From: Macrosoma leucophasiata
Lineage: Eukaryota; Arthropoda; Insecta; Lepidoptera; Hedylidae
DNA: 64,000 nt
Assembly: GCA_036365455.1 (NCBI GenBank)
Contig: JAWQUS010000004.1
Coordinates: forward strand, 1,867,501-1,931,500
Direction of reading: 5' to 3'
Every line of letters begins with the position of its first letter. Position 1 is the stretch's first letter. The position numbers were made by a program, and so were the translations under genes. Below the pieces are notes generated by a model. That model searched no databases. It had not been told where the DNA came from and saw nothing but the letters and a program-made list of their open reading frames with translations. Shown piece by piece: positions 1 to 9,069 of this stretch.

Positions 1-975
1 TTGAACTTGAAGAAACTTCATCAAAATATCGCTATGCAGTCCAAATGATTAGTGTATTAAGGGTTCCGATCCCCAAATGCCAAAATGGAACCATTATAGG
101 ATTATACTATTACATTATTAGTAGTTAGTCCTGCGCATTTCAATTTAGTGAAAAACATGAAAGGATATTACTTAAAAAGACCGCAAGTCTACGATTTTGT
201 TTAGAATCAATCCATAGATTAAACAAAAGATAAAGAGTCATAAATTAAAACGTTTCAATTGATTTTAATAATACCCATGCGCATAATTATTTGTATTTAT
301 AGGTTCAATTTGTCTTTGATACGTAAGTCGAATTATATGTTTGGGTTCCGTAGTGTAATATTTATTTATTTTCACTTTTTATCACTTATAATGTACTATG
401 AGGAGGCGGATTTAATGCTTTGAACCGGTCAACCTTGCGGATTTATTAAAAAACTATAGGCCCGCCCCGGCTTCGCGCTTTAAAACCAAAATTAGCCGAA
501 TCGGTCCAGCCGTTCTCGAGTTTTAGCGAGACTAACGAATAGCAATTGACTTTCATATATATAAAATCAGTATAGAAGATAAGATGGAGTAAGGGAGAGT
601 GTGGAGCGCCAGATATCCCGGTTCTGACAAACCTTCCATGCTGCGTTCCACTAACTAAAACGTCGCTAACCCTCACCCTGCCGATTTTCGTGTTTAATTG
701 TATCTAATATAGTTTAAAATTATCTATCGATCTGTCTTGGAAACATTTTCGTATCTTTTGTAGTTTTAAAGATATAAAGTCAAAAAAACGCAGTTATATA
801 GCAATATTTAGCTAGAACGCAAAGTATATGCAAGTATATGCGTTTAGCAACTTTGTAGTTTAAAGATGTCAGTAACCATTGCTTAGCTAGAACACAGTTT
901 GTCGATTTCACTTAACAATAAAGATGATAAAGGATTTAAACTTCGTTTATGCTAAGGCCCCGATAATATTACATT
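1..975. other. AT-rich left flank with two small repeat pieces
   Basis: No coding region is supported. Two repeat scraps are visible. About 455-560 carries the lepidopteran 'cccgccccggcttcgcg' and 'gttctcgagttttagcgag' type repeat, the second part of which recurs at 13843-13890. About 585-650 is a piece of the LINE tail (gagcgccagatatcccggtt) also found at 6604-6770, 29750-29883 and 49820-49950. The rest is AT-rich sequence in which I see nothing. Confidence 0.5.
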
Positions 976-1470
976 AAAATAAAACTATTTTTACGGATTA
1001 ATCTCGCGTATATTAAACTAAAATGATTTTTAAAATCAACCTGACGTTTCGGTCGCTTTTCAGCTTCCGTGGTCCCGGGCAGACTGAGGTGACATTTGTC
1101 TGACAGAAGTTTGAAAAAAATATATGTAGCTACTTCCATCGATTTTGTAAACGTTTGCGTAGCGTTCAGGATTAACACAATAATTACTTATGGTATCTTG
1201 AGGTCTTGCAGACTGCTGCGGCTGGGATTTAACCTTGCTAAGTATGGGATCCCATGATGTCGATAATCGCCATCCATCTTCTCTATTGAAATTTGGGTGT
1301 TTTTCAATTTCAATAGCTACATATATTTTTTCAAACTTCTGTCAGACAAATGTCACCTCAGTCTGCCCGAGACCACGGAAGCTGAAAAGCGACCGAAACG
1401 TCGGGTTGATTTTAAAAATCATTTTAGTTTAATATACGCGAGATAAATCCGTAAAAATAGTTTTATTTCA
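976..1470. repeat. Foldback repeat with ~155-bp inverted arms
   Basis: The left arm (about 977-1133) and right arm (about 1316-1469) are inverted copies, roughly 95% identical by eye, separated by about 180 bp. Each arm contains GACGTTTCGGTCGCTTTTCA or its complement and the stretch TCTGACAGAAGTTTGAAAAA. A diverged piece of the same repeat is at about 16385-16450. Short open frames here are shadows of the repeat. This could be a foldback transposon or a local inverted duplication of a LINE tail; no clear target-site duplication was identified. Confidence 0.75.
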
Positions 1471-2213
1471 ATTAGTGTAGCTCGCGAAAACCTAAGAACA
1501 TATCAATATTACATTAGTCTAAATCCATAACTAAAACGTAGTTTTGTATGAATACTTAGCTATAACGACGTTAAAATCACTTAGTTTATTCTGTGTTTCC
1601 ACTGATATGCTGAACTAAAACACTGTCACCCCTTTTAAGCGAAGGAAAACATAAAAATTATAATATAAATCTTCAGCAAAAGCAAAAACCCAGCAAAGTA
1701 TTCCTTGACTATAACGCAGTTTTCCGGTCTAGTCCTTAGCCACAACGCAGCAAAGGTTTACTTTACTCTGTTTTAGGTTGGTTTAGCAAAATTAAAAATT
1801 CAAGCAATACGTAACTAGAAAGCTAAATCAAGTTAAAATGAGTTAAATGCGTAGCATAATGAAAATACTCCTACAGAAGCAATTTCTGTATATAAACAAA
1901 TGTCTAAGTCAACAATTTATCAAACAGCAACGGTTTGAACTATTGTCCGCGTTTTTCGTTCATAACTCAAAATTAACTTTTGTCACTTACCGGAGTTTTA
2001 GTTAGAGGACGGCAGCATGCTTCTTCCACATTTGGTCTTGGTCTTCCTGGGCATTAGTGAAGACTAACTAATGATACAGCGATTCAATTTTGGTTCGCAA
2101 TTAAAAATAATGGTACACCCGCATATCCCTAAGATATTCAAATATAAATAGATACGGTTAATGTCTGTATTATGACGTACCAGTGACAATCTCATTTATC
2201 GGATAAGGATTAA
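1471..2213. other. Unannotated upstream region of the protease homolog gene
   Basis: AT-rich sequence with several loosely repeated 'tagct(a)aacgcag' phrases between about 790 and 1760, suggesting a decayed tandem or interspersed repeat. No exon is supported. Distal promoter elements of the gene starting at 2269 would lie here, but none can be named. Confidence 0.35.
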
Positions 2214-2220
2214 TATAAAA
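2214..2220 (+). promoter_or_regulatory. Putative TATA box of the protease homolog gene
   Basis: TATAAAA lies 49-55 bp upstream of the ATG at 2269, which places the likely transcription start near 2240-2250 and gives a short leader. Short leaders and TATA boxes are common for insect gut and haemolymph protease genes. The assignment is positional only; no clear initiator motif was identified. Confidence 0.5.
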
Positions 2221-2268
2221 AAGTTATTTAAAAACAAAACTTCTAACTGTATACAAAATAGTTCGAAA

Positions 2269-5200
2269 ATGGCGCACCGGATTTGCATTGTTCTACTGGC
2301 AGGTAATTGATAACAATTTTAATGTTTGCTATTCGAAAATGGATAATACAATTTCAACGGCTTTGGTGATCATTCACGTGACCGCTTTGCTTCAGAGGTA
2401 TGGAAATTTTAATAGTGAAGTAATGTAAAAAAGTAATATTATATGAAAAAGTGCTTGTGATTTAAAAAGCAGTTAAAATTTTAGGTATAAAGTTATGTCG
2501 AAACAATAATTTGCAAAGACATGACTCATTGAAATAAAGTAATTATTTTGAGCCACAAAAACTCATTTGCAAAGACAGTACTCATTGAAATAAAGTAGAA
2601 ATTTTAAATAGCGCGGAATAAGTCGTTCTAAGAAAATAACTTAAAGGACTTATTCCGCGCCATTCATAATTTCATGATTTAAATTTATCTAAGTTTACTT
2701 TATTTGAAGAACTAATCCAAAGTTCTTGCCACCATCGCCTACGAAATTTTGATACACCAAGGGAGTTGCTAACGTGCTGCCAACCCTGAAGGACTCTTCT
2801 TGAAGAACCCCACATTGTAGCGTTGAGAAACACTTCAAAGTGAATTTCGTTAAACAATTTGCACGTTGTAGGTAAAAACTGAAACTTCTATATTCGGTGT
2901 AGGTAAGAGACGGTAGCACCATATAAAACATATTCAGCAGAGCCCTTCACCATTGTAGAGGAAGGCTAAAGACTATATAATACGAGCACCACATTACGCG
3001 GACGAAGTCATGGGCACAGCTAATCCAATATAATATCAATCACTTATTTTGTTTTCCAGCTCTCTGCTCCGCAGTCTCAGCGAAGAGTCTGAGAGAGGAT
3101 GGGGCTCGACTTGAAGACTACCCCTCGCTGGTACAGGTAGAAAACTACGTGAGCAGCGACGTGTGGACGCAGAGCTGTGCCGCCACCATCATCACTTCCA
3201 GACATATGCTGTCTGCTGCCAACTGCTTCAGTGGCGAGTAAGTTGGTTTTTTTAACGTAACTTCACGCCTGTAATCCCCGAAGGGGTAGGCAGAGGCAAA
3301 TGCATGCATTCAATCATACATGCAAACACCCACGACTCGCCGGTTACGTTTTGGCCCATGTAACAGGTGGCGAACCTGTTGACATCTCCGGGCACATTAC
3401 CAAACTCCGGGGCACTGGGAAACTTCCAGAAAATGGAAAAATCCCAATAGAAGCAGAGATAAAGGATTTTAAACCGTTATCTCTAATATCCCCCGACCCG
3501 GGAATCGAACCCAGGACCTCCACCGTAATAGTAGTGGCCTGCTACCACTACGCTACTGAGGCAGTTGGTTTTTTTACCAGTGTACAAAGTACTCGTGATA
3601 AGGTACTATCTTTTATCTTAGGTTCGGTTGCACCAGGAAAATTTTCCATCCATCTCTAAATGTAACAAATTCGTTAAAGTTAGAGAAAGACGTAAAATTT
3701 TACAATAACTTTAACAAATATCTTGGTGCACCCAAATCTTAGTCGCTAACATTTGCTAGCTTCCTGCTTTGTTGCTGCAGTCTGAAAAATAATTACGTCG
3801 TGGAATTGAATCCTAAATGAGGCGATCCGCATGAGAACCAAAGTAGTTAATATCATCCAACAAATAGGGAAACTCTGGCATTAGGCAGTTCACATAGTTC
3901 GAACAACCGTCATCGGCCATTGGGGTGAAAAGATTCCCTAGAAACGACCGCGTATGGAAGACGAAGTGTTGACAAGCCTGCTGCGGGATGAGGTGAAGCG
4001 AGAAACGGGCTATCGCTGGATAACGACAGCTTTTTTGAGTGTTGGCTTTTATCCAGCGGTGGATAAAAACCTCACTGTAATGATGTCCGTGACGATGAAT
4101 CCCGTTCCGAGTGATTGTACCGTGATGTTAGTATCTATGTTCGTCTCTATCAATATAGTTATCATACACAAAAAATATTTTCGTATTCCTACTTCTACCA
4201 GCGCGTTCAAACTAGTAAACTTTTAGCTATATATCTATAGCTTTAAATTCATCCACTAGTGTGGATGAATTTTCTTCTACTGGTAGAGAATTCTTCCACT
4301 AGTGCAGTCAGTCAACAGAACAATGGCGGTCATACCATTCCAATGGGGCGGTATTAAGTGCAATAAATCAAGATCGGCTGCGTCCTGCGATAAAACTACC
4401 GCCATTGCGATCGTCTATCTGTTTTTTTGGGAGAGGCCTGTAGCTTACTCCGATACGGGTTAGTAACCAACCCGCTAATGAATGATGATAGAGTATAAGT
4501 AATTATCTTATGAAATTTAAATGAGGATTATTTAAATACTTAATGAAATTTATTGAAATAATAGTTTAATAATTACCTACATTGTAAACTCTTAATTTTG
4601 CATGCCTTAACAGGTGGAACTAGGCGAAACCACTATTTATTTTGTAACAACAATTATTTATACCCATGTTTATGCAAATAAAGTGAATTGAATATAAATG
4701 TGTTTTTTCAATCATTCCAGACTTTTCAGTCCGACATACCGTCGCATCCGCGCTGGATCCGTCTATCGAGGTACCGGCGGCATCGTCAGCGTTGTCGCTG
4801 TGGTCGTCAACCACCCGACCTGGGACAGTGAGACCGGTGTCGGTGACATTAGCATGGTCACCCTTGAGACCCCCTTGACCCTCTCCAACGTGGTGCAGCA
4901 AGGATGGATCATCACCCAGAATATATACATCCCTGGCAACCTCCCGGCGGTACAGGCTGGGTGGGCCAAGTATGATGTAAGTAGAATATTTGCTTTTTTA
5001 ATCTTATTTCATGGCGTTGCATTAGCCACTTCTACCAAATCTGAGGACCTGGGCGTGTCTCCGGGATGAAAATAATGAAAATTCCAGGAATTATTTTCTA
5101 TTGACGTTGTATACGGAATTCGGAAATAATACCCGATGATTATTCACTAATAATAGAGCTCCACTGCCGAAGGTCGAGGGCGTAGGCACCACTGCATTAC

Positions 5201-7558
5201 CTATTCTACTTCCCGCTAAATGGTAGTTGTTCAGCACTATCGCGTTCCCGTCATGGTCGGTGGTAATATGCTGTTCTGAAATTTTCGACACATAGGCGTA
5301 ACTGAAGCCTAAGGCCTAAGCCTAAAGCCTTAAGGCACTCCTGACACATGCACATCTCAGGCACATTGCCACTGCAACACGTCATTTGGACATAAATATA
5401 GAAATGTCAATTTACATTTCTATTTTTATATCCAAATGTTTATGTGAAACTTGTAGACAGTTTACATTGAGGATGTAAATTCTCTTGAGATAAACACATA
5501 CTTAAAAAGAAAAAAACATCGGGTTGCACCCCGGGAGTGTCAAGAGAAGTGAAAACTTGAACAATAATAGTGTAGTGTATTTTTTGTTTTGTTGCACCAC
5601 CACCACCATCACTAACGACACCAACGACACCAACATGACCAATACCACCAGTGCCACCAACGCCACCAAGGCCACCAACGCCACTAACGCCATTAACGTC
5701 AACAACGTCACCAACGTAGCCAACATCACCAACACCACCAACGCCACCAATACGACTACCAGTATTAACACCACCATGACAGCTGTCATTGGGTCCCCAA
5801 AAAGTAAGCGGATGCAAATCTGGCCACGTGTCCGTCTTACGCATTTTCAATCACGGTTATGTGTATTCTAGACACAAAAGTTTATTCAAGGACATAATTC
5901 CTAGTCAACGGCAACTGTGCTTTTACAAAACTGTGGTAAAAAAAGAAGACCATTTACTTTTGTTTTCCGTCATTACAATCCATTGTCACTTTTATCTCAA
6001 AATTATCCACTAAAAGCTAAGCACACAAAAGGCATTAGTTGGTATAGTCATCGACGCTCTAGCTTCCCCAATTGAATTCGCAAAACTACTCAACAAATTG
6101 AGCAGTGCAGAAGTTTCCAGAATTCATTATGATCGCGAGTGAGTTTCACTTCGACACAGACGGCATAACTAAACCAACTTTGTTTAACAACTTGTATTGA
6201 TTCATGGTAATAGAAAAGGTTTCAGTTTAGTTTCACTTTGTATTATTCCGGTGTAGAATTATTACACTAATAAATACTATCGTATTATTTTGATTTTAGG
6301 GATATTTTGGTTTTCATTTAAAATTTCATGAGCTTTATTAAAAGTAAGTTCAAGCAATTTCAATATCAAGTCACAGACTGCTCACCCAATAAAAAATATT
6401 GCTGAAGTAGCCTAAAAAAGAGACAATCGGCTAGTTTCGACTTCGTTGAGTGTTATCTCTGCTCCACACTGCCTACGCAAACACTAATAGTCCGGTATTG
6501 GTCAAAACTTGATCAAAATGGTCGACAAACGTCACATAGTGAAGGTGCGAAAGAGATACCGCTCTATATACTCGCAATAATCCGAAATCTCCTTCCTAAG
6601 GTAAGTATGTATGTATCTTCACGCCAGGTCCCTAACGGGGTAGGCAGAGAGTGTAGAGCGCCAGATATCCCGGTCCTGACATACCTCTCGTGCCTCGTCT
6701 ACCTTCATCATTCTCTTCATACATGCACGCCGATTCCTAAGACTTGACCCCACCATCAGACAGAACAAAGACGTAAAACTAAGGTCAAAGAGCAATATTA
6801 TGAACTATCAGCAGACTACACATATTTCGTGTTCAATAATCAAGTCGTATTGGATTGTTGATCCTTGGAATTATTATAAGATCAAACTCAAACTCAAAAA
6901 ATTATCTAATCACTTGGAAATAATAGAATTTGCTTTGATCGGTATTACAAAATATAAAATTAAAGCGAATAACAACTGATACGTTGCTTAATATGTCAAA
7001 GTAAACAAAAATAAAATGAATAATGGTCAAAAAATACTTAATAATAGAAATAGGTGTCCACAGTATGTTACATACCCTCTTTTACAAACGGCAAGATAAG
7101 ACTAAATAAAAGAATATGGGACATTCTTTGTCATTTGCATCATCCCCTAAAAGTGTTCTCATTTTTTATTTTATTTTAATTAAAGGGTTTTTTCTTTTCT
7201 TTTGGTGATGGAATCCAAAAACGGACAAAGAGTTAATGTACAATTTTTTTCTTAACAGGAAGAGGGAGAGCGTATCCCAACACTCCAAGAAGTTGATGTA
7301 GTGACAATGAACATGGAAACTTGCGCTGGTATCTACGAAGAAGCCGAGATAACAATCCCTGAAAATATCCTTTGCTCCGGCATACTCATTGAAGATGGCG
7401 CTGGTGCTGATGAAGGAGACCTTGGAGGTCCTCTTTATTACCAGGACATTGTTGTTGGAATCAATTCGTTTAAGGGAACCTACGACAATGAGACTCTTCC
7501 CTACGTCCACACCGCTGTCTCATTTTACACCGACTGGGTTATTGAAGTTGTTGGATAA
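2269..7558 (+). CDS. Secreted serine protease homolog, catalytically dead (4 exons)
   Basis: Exons 2269-2302, 3060-3237, 4721-4976 and 7259-7558 join in frame (intron phases 1, 2, 0) into 255 residues; every intron is GT-AG and three donors match GTAAGT or GTAATT. Residues 1-19 form a signal peptide (core ICIVLLAAL, likely cut after AVSA). The chymotrypsin fold is clear: CAATIIT and SAANC (41-67), RRIRAGS (78-84), VNHPTWD (100-106), GDISMV (112-117), GDLGGPL (209-215) and a C-terminal DWVIEVVG. The catalytic His is N66 and the catalytic Ser is L211; Asp D113 remains. An R-IVGG activation site is absent (residues 22-28 are LREDGAR). The usual C191-C220 disulfide pair is also missing, while C51-C67 and C178-C195 remain. 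It should therefore be secreted and non-proteolytic. Such homologs act as cofactors or decoys in melanisation, immunity or the gut lumen; which applies here is unknown. Introns are filled with repeats. Known relatives: lepidopteran trypsin/chymotrypsin-like proteins. Confidence 0.9.
2690..2980 (-). mobile_element. Decayed LINE 3' end in intron 1 of the protease homolog
   Basis: Read on the - strand, this matches the 3' LINE piece at 55413-55831: 'ctgaaggactctt', 'gaagaaccccacattgtag', 'aagagacggtagcaccat' and 'accattgtagag' occur in the same order. It is much more diverged, so it is an older insertion. Open frames over it are not host genes. Confidence 0.7.
3256..3567 (-). mobile_element. tRNA-derived SINE, tRNA head plus LINE-like tail
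   Basis: On the - strand it begins with a tRNA-like head at about 3500-3567: box A TAGCGTAGTGG and box B GGTTCGATTCC inside CCCGGG. A body follows (cccaatagaa, gggcacattaccaaac), then the tail CTCTGCCTACCCC...GGCGTGAAGTTAC near 3258-3300. The full-length relative is at 15999-16306; partial copies are at 26470-26640, 31105-31372 and 32440-32706. It lies in intron 2 of the protease homolog. The tail resembles that of the LINE at 49811-50915. Confidence 0.85.
3620..3740. mobile_element. Diverged MITE related to 45553-45696
   Basis: The stretches GGTTGCACCA near the left and 'aataactttaacaaatatcttggtgca' near the right, with an internal 'aaagttagagaaa', match the clean hairpin MITE at 45553-45696. 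Another decayed copy is at about 16670-16773. The copy lies in intron 2 of the protease homolog. Confidence 0.5.
3815..4035 (+). pseudogene. RTE LINE fragment, reverse transcriptase C-terminal region
   Basis: Frame-shifted sequence corresponds to the conserved RTE segment IRNEEIR-RTKVADIA, then the region encoding HIARRTDSRWGR (compare 9087-9500, opposite strand). Key phrases are 'gatccgcatgagaaccaaagtag' and 'gaccgcgtatggaagacgaag'. It is short, broken and inside intron 2 of the protease homolog, so it is not a functional ORF. Confidence 0.65.
4245..4425. repeat. Unclassified ~180-bp repeat, copy 1
   Basis: The phrases 'cactagtgcagtcagtcaac', 'gaacaatggcggtca', 'attcc' and 'cgtcctgcgataaaactaccgcca' recur in order at 7797-7975, partly at 8095-8180, and as a truncated copy at 44595-44672. 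It contains a local hairpin (attcatccactag / ctagtgtggatgaat at about 4248-4272). Class unknown; probably a non-autonomous DNA element. Confidence 0.6.
4428..4492 (-). mobile_element. Fragment of 5S-like SINE, 3' region
   Basis: 'gagaggcctgtagcttactcc' followed by 'gttagtaaccaacccgct' matches the 3' half of the 5S-like SINE copies (for example 52300-52390, same orientation). Only this piece remains, in intron 2 of the protease homolog. Confidence 0.55.
5150..5330 (+). mobile_element. Family A SINE-like copy, degenerate
   Basis: Matches the family A 5' half (agagctcc, gcgtaggcaccac, gcattacct, ccgctaaatggtag, ttcagcactatcg) with many substitutions. It is in intron 3 of the protease homolog. 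Its decay suggests an old insertion. Confidence 0.75.
5596..5782. repeat. Impure (ACC/AAC)n trinucleotide repeat
   Basis: About 185 bp built from ACC, AAC and ACG triplets in intron 3 of the protease homolog. It yields long low-complexity open frames on both strands (Thr/Asn-rich on +, Val/Gly- or Leu/Val-rich on -) that are artefacts of the repeat. The pattern is imperfect, consistent with an old microsatellite. Confidence 0.85.
5783..6360. other. Intron 3 sequence with no recognised feature
   Basis: AT-rich intronic sequence between the triplet repeat and the repeat starting near 6370. I see no exon, RNA gene or repeated family here. Confidence 0.4.
6370..6600. repeat. Unclassified interspersed repeat, copy 1 of 2
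   Basis: About 200 bp matches 51940-52158 in the same orientation: 'gacaatcggctagtttcg', 'gtccggtattggtcaaaac', 'ttgatcaaaatggtcgac', 'gtgcgaaagagata'. Two copies in one window point to a dispersed family; class unknown. Confidence 0.7.
6604..6775 (-). mobile_element. 5'-truncated LINE tail with (GTAT)n end
   Basis: It is the - strand 3' end of the LINE seen with its reverse transcriptase at 49811-50915: 'tcttcacgccaggtcccta', 'ggggtaggcagagagtgtag', 'cgtgcctcgtctaccttcat'. The element ends in a short GTAT microsatellite (6602-6615). CTAAGGT flanks both ends (about 6597 and 6779), a possible target-site duplication. Confidence 0.75.
6860..7140. repeat. Unclassified AT-rich repeat, copy 1 of 2
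   Basis: The segment from 'caaactcaaaaaatta' to 'gggacattctttgtcatt' matches 59488-59716 plus 59983-60000. The second copy is split by a family A element, which defines that insertion exactly. It lies just before exon 4 of the protease homolog. Confidence 0.75.
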
Positions 7559-7579
7559 ATGTTATTTTTTGTGTAGTTC

Positions 7580-7585
7580 ATTAAA
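7580..7585 (+). terminator. Putative polyadenylation signal ATTAAA
   Basis: ATTAAA sits 22 bp after the stop codon of the protease homolog gene. It is the common variant of AATAAA, and a T-rich stretch follows at about 7604-7617. This would give a very short 3' UTR. Confidence 0.45.
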
Positions 7586-7796
7586 AGTTTAATCATTTTC
7601 AGTTATTTTTTTTATATTTGCTACTTTTCTTCTTGGCGTCGGTGTTTTATACGTGTGAATCAAAGACCAGAGTTAGGTTTAGACTGACGTTTATTACATA
7701 TCTCATATTTCTTTTTCACTATACATTTTTCCTACAAGTCTCAAGTAGGTAAGTATAACATAGCCAATGTCCCACAGTCGGGATCTGACGACCCCA

Positions 7797-8185
7797 CTGC
7801 CCACTAGCAGAAGAATTTTCTTCAACTGGAAGAGAATTGCTTGCAACTCATTAGTGCAGTCAGTCAGCTGAACAATGCCGGCCAAATCATTCTAAAGGGG
7901 CGGTAGAAAGTGAAATAACGCAAGATGGGCAACAGCGTCCTGCGAAACTACCGCCACTGCGATCGCCAATCCGTGGCATGGCATTGGCCGCCGTCCAATT
8001 ACTGGCATATTCCCCGTATGGAGAGGATTTGGATATCTTTCAGCTGATATTATTATGCTGCTTTACCCGTAAGTCTATTCAAATCAACCTTACAATGGCG
8101 GTCAAACCATTCCAGGAGGGTTGTAGTAGAAACAATAACGCGCGTTAAAACCACCACTACTGCAATCGCCAATCTGCTTGTCAAG
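7797..8185. repeat. Unclassified ~180-bp repeat, copies 2 and 3
   Basis: 7797-7975 repeats the 4245-4425 unit ('ttagtgcagtcagtcagc', 'cgtcctgcgaaactaccgcca', 'tgcgatcgcc'). 8095-8180 is a further part copy ('atggcggtcaaaccattcca', 'actgcaatcgccaatc'). The region is downstream of the protease homolog gene and holds no supported exon. Confidence 0.6.
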
Positions 8186-8430
8186 CGTAAAAATTATGGT
8201 ATATTCTGAAATATTCTCCCTAAAGATGCACAACCATCCCACCAACCAACCAGGTGTTGGCATGGTGAACGTCCTTCGGCAGAAGTGATGACGATGAAGT
8301 CTATTCAAATGAAACAGACTCACATATAAGAATATGTGAAATTCAGTAAAGTATAAAAATAAGATATAATGGTCAAGCTAATTAAGCTGAACAAGGTTAC
8401 TTGGTTAAGCCAGAAGAAACATAACTTTTT

Positions 8431-8907
8431 ACTGGTGGTAAAGTTCCAATGCAGGAGCTCGAGAGCGCAGGTACCACCGCATTACCTAATTTAACTGGCG
8501 CTAAATGATGTTCAGCACTATCGTGCTTCAGTTAGATCAGAGGTTCCCAAACTATTTTTCTTGTAGACCCCTTTCAATTTTTTTCTGGTTTCGGTGGACC
8601 CCCTTGCTAACATTTATATCACTTGCCCATATATCCCATTTTTATTTACGCATATACGTAGACCCCATCGAGTCTCCCATAGACCCCACAAGGGGTCTAT
8701 ATGGACCACTTTGGGAATCACTGGGTCAGATGGTAATGTACTCGTATGGCCCGGTTATAAATATCTCAGAGACATGACAACTTAGGTCTCAGTGGTAGCA
8801 ACGCATCTGCATTTTGATCTCTGGTTTTTGTGTAGATGTCTATATGTCTTCATTTAACATCAACGTGGGCTCCATGCTTGTTTGCCGCCTTCCTTATATA
8901 AAAAACT
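8431..8907 (+). mobile_element. Family A copy, split by a hAT-type MITE
   Basis: The older subtype of family A begins ACTGGTGGTA, runs to 8537, resumes at 8724 and ends in TATATAAAAAA near 8905. The 186-bp interruption is a separate element (8538-8723). Older-subtype markers are 'ggttataa' and 'cagagacat' where the young subtype has 'ctgtaatttcc'. Confidence 0.85.
8538..8723. mobile_element. hAT-type MITE, 186 bp, 8-bp target duplication
   Basis: The ends are CAGAGGTTCCCAAA and TTTGGGAATCACTG, the classic hAT-type terminal inverted repeat. Flanks are AGTTAGAT (8530-8537) and GGTCAGAT (8724-8731): 8 bp with two differences, as expected of an aged hAT duplication. The second copy at 45240-45427 has the same ends and its own 8-bp flanks. 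No transposase is present, so it is non-autonomous. Confidence 0.88.
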
Positions 8908-9069
8908 GAACTGTTCTTTGTTTTATAAACCTGACCCACGAAAAAACGCCGCTCACTCGCTGGGTTCCTCGTCTCCAGTTTATGGCGACCACGGGATAGT
9001 AAGCCCTCCCACCATTACAATGCGGAAACTAGTTGGAGTGATACTTGCTTAAACCTGAAGAAAGATAAT

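Noticed and set aside
5440..5871. Long frames on both strands rich in Thr/Asn or Val/Gly/Leu
   Set aside because: They come from an impure ACC/AAC triplet repeat in an intron; no start context, domain or splice support.
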